Positions 56,913-64,000 of a DNA stretch of 64,000 nt are shown here, in pieces (the first letter of the stretch is position 1; every line of letters begins with the position of its first letter). Both the position numbers and the translations under genes were made by a program. The notes under the pieces are model-generated. The model saw nothing but the letters and a program-made list of their open reading frames with translations. It was not told where the DNA came from and did no database searches. This DNA comes from Zhengitettix transpicula. Lineage: Eukaryota; Arthropoda; Insecta; Orthoptera; Tetrigidae. The stretch is taken from NCBI GenBank assembly GCA_037074705.1, contig CM073591.1, positions 81,946,532 through 82,010,531 of the forward strand, given 5' to 3'.

Positions 56913-57367
56913 CTAAATTACAAAAGGTTCCCACAAGCCGAGGCACCTCGGCCTGTTTTGAGAGGTGTATGTTCCGGGGTCACAGACCTTTGGCATACGG
57001 TAAGAGTTGTTCGCTATTCCCATTGGAACAGTCGGCCAGCTGCCTCCTAAACTGGTCGAGGCACGGAGAAGGGAATGCTGCGTCCCCAAAGCAAACTCCT
57101 CTCCCGCTATCGGAAGAGCGTGGGACAAGTACCCAATGCCCGACCTACCTGATGCTGGTTTTTCTAGGGTTTTCCCTGCATTTCTTTAGGCGAATGCCGG
57201 GTAGGATACTTAAAATATAGCACGGGGGCCCTAGTTAACCCTTGGCTACCTTCCTCTACCCTTCCGCATCCCCCCTTTCAAATCCCTTCCTATGCTATTA
57301 AAGGGGAGTTGCCCAACGTGGATTACCCTCATGTAGCCTGTTGCCCTTAAAAAAAACTAAATTACAA
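56913..57367 (+). repeat. GC-rich retroposon GR, copy 10, with 11-bp target-site duplication
   Basis: CTAAATTACAA at 56913-56923 and again at 57357-57367 brackets the copy. It starts within GR at AAGGTTCCCACAAGCCGAGG and ends GTTGCCCTTAAAAAAAA. This is a textbook 5'-truncated retroposon insertion and proves that the GR oligo-A end is the true 3' end. A 151-codon plus-strand frame (56765-57220) is chimeric, made from flank plus repeat, and is not a gene. Confidence 0.95.
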
Positions 57368-58102
57368 TTTAAATATATTTTTATCTACATCATAATTTGG
57401 AACATATAAATTAAATTTTCATAGATTATATGTATTTTTTATAAAAATTACAACATGAAAATACAATAATACGTTACTGCATATCTTCATTATTGAAATG
57501 ATTATATTCTTCAATCATCGAGACTAAAGTGAAATAAAACTTTTTCAACAGCAATATTCTACGAATAAGACATTCTCGGGTTTCCAACCGAATTAAATAT
57601 TTATTAATAAATAGTAACGTCAAGTAACTTATAATAATTTAAAACTTATAACTTATTTTTATTTCGTCTCGTATTATTATTCATAATAATATAATTAGAA
57701 TAATAAATTATATCACTTTTTAAGCTCAGCTATGTATCGTTGAAAACACGAGACAATATATTTGGATACAAAACATTTTATTCTAAACTGGTGAAGTCTG
57801 TAGACTTGATTTTTGATCATAGAAAAGTTATTCTTGAATTTGCATTGTTAATCGTTCTAGTTATCTTGATATATTTTGATATCAGTAGTGTCATGTATCA
57901 AAATTGTTTCGTATGCATAAAAATTCATTTCTTCAGGCAGTTGTACGGTTGCCGGTTTTATTTTTCCAGGAGACGTTTGTAAATAAAGCAGAGGAATAGA
58001 ATGTCCTTGTCTTGTCTTTCTTGTGCAACTGGAATCAGCCTACACCTACTGATCTCTTGGCCCATATTATGGGGAAACAATAGAGGGCAAGACTTTATTT
58101 TG
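57368..58102. other. AT-rich DNA, nothing recognised
   Basis: An 80-codon frame (57740-57982) is hydrophobic in the middle but has no recognised similarity. Confidence 0.5.
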
Positions 58103-58132
58103 GCCGTGTTATCAGAGTATTAATAACACGGC
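58103..58132. other. Perfect 10-bp inverted repeat
   Basis: GCCGTGTTAT (58103-58112) and ATAACACGGC (58123-58132) with a 10-base spacer, inside a GC-richer patch (58030-58260). No gene is adjacent. Confidence 0.85.
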
Positions 58133-59006
58133 ACTTAAAGAGTCGGGGTGTGGTTTGGGATTTGTCCTTCCGGTTCGTGGGCGAGCCAGAGGTTAAGTAA
58201 CCGTGCGCTATTCTCCCGGACAAGGACGAGACTTGTACTTGAACATCGCTCTCCTTTACACTGTCGGAAGGAAAACACTTTTATAGTTTAACTTTTTGTT
58301 TTTGTCTATTATAGACTAGTAAATTCCACGAATGTCTTTATAAAAGTGGAGATATTTCCGCATTAATTATACCTGCAAATATTCATAGGAATGCATCTCT
58401 TTTTGGGAGTTACAGTGGTAGTTTATGCAATCATGCAGAATCCAAAGATCATATCGAAAATATAGGCTTCATGTGTGTGCAATGATTCAATAAAAAAATT
58501 AAAATGTCATTTAAATTTATATGCGAACAATATCTAAGTACTGTCCACTTTAAAATTATATGTTCGATGCGGTAAAAATATTTATTCAATTAATTTAGAA
58601 CTTTTTTAACTCTTCTCTTGGCAAGCATTCTCAGTCAGTGATCATCGGATGTTTGTTCGGGAGTTATACTGAAAATATTTAACCTAATACAAACCTGTTT
58701 CTTCGATGACTTGAAACACAACTCACCCCTGATTATGCAATCCTTAATTTTTTTTAAATTATAACACAAAATAGTAATACGAACAGTAACTATTGTGTCA
58801 ATACAAAAATTCATAAAAATGTTTTTAGTCAACGCAATTATAGAAAATAATACTATCTTAATTTTTTAAGTTCAATTGGTTATGAGAGGTAATACAGCGA
58901 GTTGGCATTTTTCACATCGAAAGTAGCCACGTCAACTCATATTAACACATATTATATTGACACAAGAAATTTCCGACCCGTATGACAGACGAAGAGCAAA
59001 AAAAAA
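58133..59006. other. No recognised gene
   Basis: GC-richer to about 58260, then AT-rich. Nothing recognised. Confidence 0.5.
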
Positions 59007-59253
59007 TTTTTTTTTAGGACACGTTGGGAAACTCCCCTTTAATAGCATAGGAAGGGATTTGAAAGGGGGGATGCGGAAGGGTAAAGGAAGGTAGCCAAGG
59101 GTTACTAGGGCCCCCGGGATATATGTTAAGGATCCTACCTGGCATTCACCTAAAGAAATGCAGGGAAAACCCTAGAAAAACCTGCATCAGTTAGGTCGGG
59201 CATTGGGTACTTGTCCCACTCCCTTCCGATAGCGGTAGAGGAGCTGATCAAAC
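59007..59253 (-). repeat. GC-rich retroposon GR, copy 11 (3' half)
   Basis: Minus-strand copy. A T run (reversed oligo-A), then ACGTTGGGAAACTCCCC, GGGGGGATGCGGAAGGG, GGATCCTACCTGGCATTC, GGGTACTTGTCCCACTCCC, and it stops in AGCGGTAGAGGAG. It lacks about 20 bases next to the tail (the CAGGCTACATGAGGGTAATC part). Confidence 0.92.
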
Positions 59254-60739
59254 GTCTACATATTTCAAATTAAATTGTTAAAATTTAATTTATGTTTTTT
59301 TTTCTTTTATACGGTTCGTTAAATTTTTCTTTTATTGTCTTACAGACGACAATTTTGTTTTCTAACATATTACGTTGATTAAATTTAATAATTATATGAA
59401 GTAGCCAATTACAGAAAAATTAAAGTTCCCTAATTATTATATTCTCATTTCATTTTAATTTACTTTTGGGAGTTATTTTTTTTCCAATTTCATTAACGGA
59501 AACTGTTAAATGTCAATTTTAAATGTTTGTTTGTAATCACATCATAAAATAAGTATTGCGTGAATGAGAAAACAATATTATTTACACATTAGAAAATAAT
59601 TTTCCAATTAATTGATTCAAGTAAGGCATATAAATTTATGTTAAATTAGGTTCTTTAAATATGAAGGCACCTTTGGGAAATCATATCCATTTGGAACTCG
59701 GCGTGGAGGGTCGGACGTTGTTGTGCAGCGACTTCGACGGTCGAACTGTACAAAGAAAAATTTCGCGGTGCTTGAAATTAAGTACATAATTCCAACACCT
59801 TTCGGCGGTTCCAACGACATGTTATAGGTAAATTGCGTACAATCAATAGTAGGTGCAAAATTAAGGTCCCTATTTCTAAACTACCCCTGGCATCTAGAAA
59901 TTGATCTACAAGTCGCATACCCTTTACGATAAACATTTTCCGAATATGTAAATTATGTTTAATAATACTACAAATTATTATTTTCTACTCAAATATCTTT
60001 TTTTGACTTCAAATTGTCTGTTATTTATTTATAAATTGCATCAATAGTCAAAAAATATATATGTATATATTTAATACGCCATTTTATTTCTTCCTTAACA
60101 GAATAAAATTCCACGATTATATGAAGTTTAAATTCCGTCACGCATAATATTTACGTGGCACAATTTTTATATTAGTATTTCACATAAGGACATTGCCTTT
60201 TGAAGGACAAATATTACAATTTTCGTATCATGTAATCGAACGACTAAACTCAAGACGGCTCGTTTGAATATTCAAGTTCGCCGTCCGAACAATGTGGCTC
60301 AGTTTTTTTGTTCTTGTTTACGCGGCATGTGAGCTGCACAATGGGAGCTAGCAAAAGAACGACTACGGCGACAACATTCCTCTGAATTAATTTTCTAGAC
60401 ACAAAGCACGGCGTCTATGTGCTTCTATTGTTCGCGCACACTTTTGCTCGCACACCTGCACTTCTAGTTCGTTACAGAGAGTCGAGAACGTGCCACGACA
60501 ATGGAGTCTGCTAATTTCTTCCTAATAGGCTTTGTTAATGTTGCTTTGATTTTCTTTTCATTAGATTGCATCTCTGACACAATATTTTGAAAGCTTCACG
60601 TAAGAGTGAAAACGAACGCGCTGTTTGGATTCGACATAGGGCATAGGAATATAATTGATGGAGTTCGTCTGGTATATATTTTTACATGGCTCCAATTAAT
60701 AAAATATTATTATTAATGATCATGTTAATAATGACAAAT
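59254..60739. other. AT-rich DNA with one GC-richer patch
   Basis: A GC-richer patch at 60240-60500 holds no long frame. A promoter or first exon is possible but no motif supports it. The rest is AT-rich. Confidence 0.45.
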
Positions 60740-61765
60740 TCTTATTATTTATGATTAAATTGTAAACAAACCACAGATTTTTAATGTCAGAAAATGAATT
60801 TTTAATAGAAATTATACAACGATCGTCGTTAATTTCTTCAGATAAGCAGTTTTACACTATAAAACATATATTTTAAAAAATTGAAGAAAGATTTGGCAGA
60901 TAACGTAATAATATAAATTTTGGTAGGCACAAATTTTGATAGTCAGGGTCGTTCTTCGCTGACTGCTGCGGCCGAAATACACAATTTAAAAGAACTACCA
61001 GGAAAACTCAGTTACTTTGTTGAGTGCGGTTTACATTGGAACAATTTAGAGTTTAATTATTTTATGATTCTTTAAGTAAATATGTTTTGCCAAAACCGAA
61101 TAATTTGGAATATTACTTTTTAAATTGTTTTTGTGTTCATTTTACCTTGTTTTTAACGAACGCTTAGTTTTACCAATATATGTGGCTTTACAATCAATAC
61201 AATTAATTTTGTAAATTACGTTGTGCTCAACTAAAATACCAATTATGTTTTTTAAATTTTTTTTTACAAGTTTAAAGAGTTGTGAGATTTTAAAACAACA
61301 CTAACAACATACTTTTCTAAGAGTCTAATTAATTTATGTTGTCAACAAGCAATGTAATGTAAAACTATGAAACTACATTTTTGATTATCATTTTTAATCT
61401 GTAAATTATTTCTGTTATACATGATATTATCCAATCTGCCCTTAATAATTTGGCGGGATATGAATTTAGTACAAGAATATTCTTGATTTTAATTAAATTA
61501 TCTTTATGAGGAAATTTAATAGCTTTATCCACCAGACTAAAAACTATTGCTTTCTTTATTAATTATATATGATTCCAATGTTCTTTCATAAAATATTTAT
61601 TTTAACTATTGTATTATGTTTGTTTTATAGTGTAAAACTGCTCACCAGAAGAGGTCGCAAATTAGTGACGAAACGTTGTATAATTTCTATTAAAAATTCA
61701 TTTTCTGACGTTAAAAGGCTGTGGTTTATTTATAATTTAATTATTATGATTTCAATTTTCAATAT
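60740..61765 (-). mobile_element. Penelope-like retroelement remnant with inverted terminal repeats
   Basis: The coding relic (60990-61560, minus) is bracketed by two copies of one terminal sequence. On the left (60740-60870) it lies in the same sense as the coding strand. On the right (61612-61765) it is inverted. Both contain TTTTATAGTGTAAAACTGCT, TTGTATAATTTCTATTAAAA, ATTCATTTTCTGAC and CTGTGGTTT. Inverted upstream terminal repeats are a known peculiarity of Penelope-like elements. The right copy keeps a hammerhead-like motif: CAGAAGA at 61646-61652, GTC...GAC stem, GAAA at 61670-61673, CGTTGTA. In the left copy the motif is collapsed by a deletion (CTGAAGA at 60841-60835, no GAAA). Confidence 0.8.
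61050..61551 (-). pseudogene. Penelope-type RT-endonuclease linker and GIY-YIG relic
   Basis: On the minus strand, 61550 down to 61365 reads VFSLVDKAIKFPHKDNLIKI, KNILVLNSYP and RADW. This matches the segment between reverse transcriptase and endonuclease in Penelope proteins (R/KAI..., N.I..IL..N.YP). After a frame break, 61290-61130 gives LFKLVKKNLKN, then VIYKINCIDCKATYIGKTKR and SLKTR, a stop, and NEHKNN, followed by YSVLAKHIYLKNHKI. VIYKI...C..C...YIGKTKR.L..R..EHK is the GIY-YIG endonuclease signature of these elements. The stop and the frame break show decay. The reverse transcriptase core is missing. Confidence 0.85.
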
Positions 61766-61989
61766 ACTTAAGAAAGGGGAAAAACAACATAGTCAATTTT
61801 GTTCAAGTTTTAATCCGTAAAAAAAATGGGCTCCACACGAAATGCTCACAAAAACAGACATTACTCAGTTTTCATTCTGATCATCCAATTAAACAAAAAA
61901 AAATTCTCAATATCAACTCCGAATTTATCCCAGATAAATATTACATTAAATAAAAACGATTCGTTACCTGGCTATTGAAAGTGAATTAA
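61766..61989. other. AT-rich spacer
   Basis: Nothing recognised. Confidence 0.5.
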
Positions 61990-61994
61990 ATAAA

Positions 61995-62082
61995 AAATTT
62001 CGTTCGGTCAGGGTATCGAACGCAGGACCTCCGCTTCTAACGCGGTGCTCAGACCCACTGAGCTATCCGTGTCGACTCCCGT
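61995..62082 (-). repeat. tRNA-like SINE head or tRNA pseudogene
   Basis: On the minus strand GGATAGCTCAGTGGGT gives an A box and GCGTTCGATACCC a B box. GCTC/GAGC forms a D stem, and CCGC/GCGG around GTTAGAA resembles an anticodon arm. The acceptor and T stems do not pair and the anticodon would be doubtful, so this is not a working tRNA. ACGAAATTTTTTATTTAATT follows the head, which suggests a SINE truncated after its tRNA part. Confidence 0.6.
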
Positions 62083-62085
62083 TCA

Positions 62086-63222
62086 GATGCGAGTTTTCGC
62101 ACTCCGTTATATAGACCAGGCCACACGCTCACCTACAATTTACTAAATCATATTCTTAACGGTCTAATTTTAGGACTTCGATGATGAATTAACTGGTTAG
62201 GAAAATAGAACATACTACTACGTTTTAATGGAAACGTCGGAATGCTGATAGCATGCGAAAAAGATACAATGGATCCGTTCCTGACCTAAAAGCAGACTTA
62301 AGTGGTGGATGCGGATGATAAGAAACAAGATACACACGCAGCTCTCACATACTCATGGAGTTTTATTTGTATATTTTTCGTTTTGTTGCACGACGCCAAA
62401 TAAAGTCATTATTATATTCTAGCTGTTATATTATGTCTCGAGTGCTCCGTATTGGAAGAAAATTCAGATACTACATACTAAAGATGAATATTAAAACTTT
62501 TGGAAAACATCTTGATGTGCCTACTTTATCTTTTGAGTCAATCATCAGAGTCATGTTTTTGAATCACCGGACGAATACAACGATTGCAGAAACGTGGTGC
62601 GGTATTTAATTTAACAGCTATTTTTTGTCTTTTATTTCGCTATTTATTTAGCCTTAGTTTACTTTTAACAAAGGCGTTTTATATTTTATAATTTCAAAAG
62701 TTACTTAAATCTTAAATAATTCATAAGTATTCTGCACTTCATATAATTTTTTTAATTTTAATTTTTCAATCTCCATGTTACTGTTACCTTCCTCACAGCT
62801 TAACTGCGTCTTTGTACTGTTTTCCAGTGTACTTTATATTGGTATCCGGATCGAAAGTAACAAGTAATAATTGCCCCGCTCGTTTAATATTGTACGCCAG
62901 AATTCGTGTAATCCCCGCCCACCCACACCTCCAGGGGTTGAATTTCACCTTAACAGTGCCGGAATGTCAAATTAAACCCGGCGACTACCGTAAGCACGGA
63001 TAAGACTCCAATCTCGGTAGTTTTTGTATTATTTTTGTGTCACCTCTTCCAATCTCACCTATGGGGATGTTCCACTCTCATACCATTATGGGTTGAAATT
63101 AGACACTAAACACACCGATAGCGATAGTATTAACTGAGCGACCACGTAAATTATTTATTTATTTATTCAACGCTAATATCGGCCGTGTACCCAAAATTTT
63201 AAAAATTCCACCCAATTCAATA
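62086..63222. other. Mostly AT-rich DNA, no recognised gene
   Basis: Frames of 84 codons (62355-62609) and 63 codons (62812-63003) show no motif. The DNA at 62870-63000 is GC-richer with CCCGCCCACCC; it was not assigned. Confidence 0.45.
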
Positions 63223-63224
63223 TA

Positions 63225-63437
63225 CGAGGGTTAGTCTGAAAAGTTTCCGACAAAGTCATGATAGAAGACATTTTTTTTCATTTTTTTAATTATTTTATGT
63301 TTTTTATTTTCAATATAGTCTTCCTTGTAACTCTACACACTTCTCCCAGCGATGCTCCCATCTCTGTAACCCGTCCAAAAAGTACTTAGCGTTTTTCTCT
63401 GCAAAATAATTGTCGGAAACTTTTCAGACTACCCTCG
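63225..63437 (-). mobile_element. Internally deleted mariner (miniature element)
   Basis: Near-perfect terminal inverted repeats. The left reads CGAGGGTTAGTCTGAAAAGT, TTCCGACAA and the right, inverted, reads CGAGGGTAGTCTGAAAAGTT, TCCGACAA, with one base inserted. They are flanked by TA on both sides (63223-63224 and 63438-63439). The minus strand interior still encodes LDGLQRWEHRWEKCVELQG, the C-terminus of a mariner transposase. The 213-bp element is therefore a deletion derivative of a mariner of a different lineage from the one at 30987. Confidence 0.93.
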
Positions 63438-63439
63438 TA

Positions 63440-63777
63440 CACCCAGCAGGATGCTATAGGGATATTACGTCCTAAGTGTTTGTTCCTGGATCGTAATTAA
63501 CTTGTGTACGAAGTTTGGTTGAAATTTTTCCACGCATTTATTAATAACTAAACTTACAGAAGGATCAAGTATAAGATAACAACATATTAAAGATTCTATA
63601 TTGTAATAATCAAAAGAAAGCCTTTATTTAATTTAATGAATTTGAAGAATTTACCTCACGTGAAGCGCCAAAATGTAATAATCAAATGGAAGTCGTTAAT
63701 TAAATGAAATAATAAACAAAACTTGATTACAAAATATTTATTTATTTTGTGGCAACAAAAGGTGATTACAAACACAA
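63440..63777. other. AT-rich DNA, nothing recognised
   Basis: TGTAATAATCAAA occurs twice (63602 and 63674), a small direct repeat of unclear meaning. Confidence 0.5.
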
Positions 63778-64000
63778 AATTTGAGATCTCATTCTCTCAG
63801 GGCCTTGACTGGGTTTGATAATGGACACAACAAATTGAATTTAAAATCTTATTAACCAACAGTTCATATTTACCTAAACAATATGTCAATAGAAAGAAAT
63901 TAGAAAGAAAAGAAATTAACTTTGATTGACAATTCAAAGAGAACGAAATCTGACTCTATCCTTTAATTACGTTTACAATTAATCATTAGTTTGGTATTGT
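63778..64000. repeat. Dispersed repeat (family D), copy 2, cut by window end
   Basis: Matches 39424-39625 (GAGATCTCATTCTCTCAGGG against GAATCTCTATATCTCAGGGT; GACTGGGTTTGATAATG; GAACGAAATCTGACTCTATC; TTACGTTTACAATTAATCAT). It continues to the last base of the window, so its right end is not visible. Confidence 0.7.

Noticed and set aside
56765..57220. 151-codon plus-strand frame, the longest in the window
   Set aside because: Its first half is AT-rich flank and its second half is GR repeat. It crosses a proven insertion junction (target-site duplication at 56913-56923), so it is chimeric by chance.
61995..62082. Functional tRNA gene
   Set aside because: A and B boxes are present but the acceptor and T stems do not pair and the anticodon arm is irregular. 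It fits a SINE head or pseudogene.

Overview
The window looks like nuclear DNA from an arthropod, most likely an insect with a large, AT-rich and repeat-laden genome. The basis is the mix of decayed mobile elements: a DD34D mariner, mariner-type miniature elements, three C-terminal relics of non-LTR retrotransposons (LINEs), a Penelope-like retroelement relic, tRNA-headed SINE pieces and a GC-rich oligo-A retroposon in about a dozen copies. There are no long open reading frames, operons, rRNA genes or CRISPR arrays. A cockroach, termite, orthopteran or stick insect would fit, but the species is an inference. Almost all open frames longer than 60 codons are either chance frames in AT-rich DNA or lie inside repeats.

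Host-gene signal is sparse. The best candidate is a minus-strand first coding exon at 12025-12060. It encodes a short hydrophobic secretion-signal-like start (MNTFAILALVLS), is followed at once by a GTAAGT donor and sits in a local GC/CpG-rich island. No further exon could be found in the 12 kb downstream. Weaker candidates are a GC-rich proline-rich minus-strand frame (45322-45657), a 92-bp stretch bounded by splice-like sites (25074-25165) and a TATA plus initiator core promoter (48863-48897).

Layout. 1-12 kb: mostly featureless AT-rich DNA, with three copies of a ~90-bp dispersed repeat (two of them inverted), an 81-bp tandem duplication, nested hairpins and an inverted pair of Penelope-type ribozyme-like motifs. 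12-15 kb: the putative exon, then two copies of the GC-rich retroposon (called GR here) and a scrambled inverted/direct repeat block. 18-25 kb: a duplicated ~250-bp repeat, SINE fragments and two LINE relics. 26-33 kb: a minus-strand retrocopy with a perfect 16-bp target-site duplication, a mariner miniature element, a foldback element, the decayed mariner and a GR copy sitting in an (AT)n tract. 34-42 kb: hairpins, one hammerhead-like motif and a repeat shared with the window's right end. 42-48 kb: GR copies, a ribozyme-like motif, the proline-rich frame and a LINE relic. 49-51 kb: a tRNA-headed SINE and a 600-bp repeat with an internal duplication. 54-59 kb: five GR copies, two of them nested and one with an 11-bp target-site duplication. 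60-64 kb: the Penelope-like relic with inverted terminal repeats, a tRNA-like SINE head, a second mariner miniature element and the right-end repeat.

The most interesting threads are the GR family, which moves by retroposition and has a conserved hairpin and frames open on both strands, and the recurrent hammerhead-like motifs that occur as inverted pairs, one pair bracketing a recognisable Penelope GIY-YIG relic.
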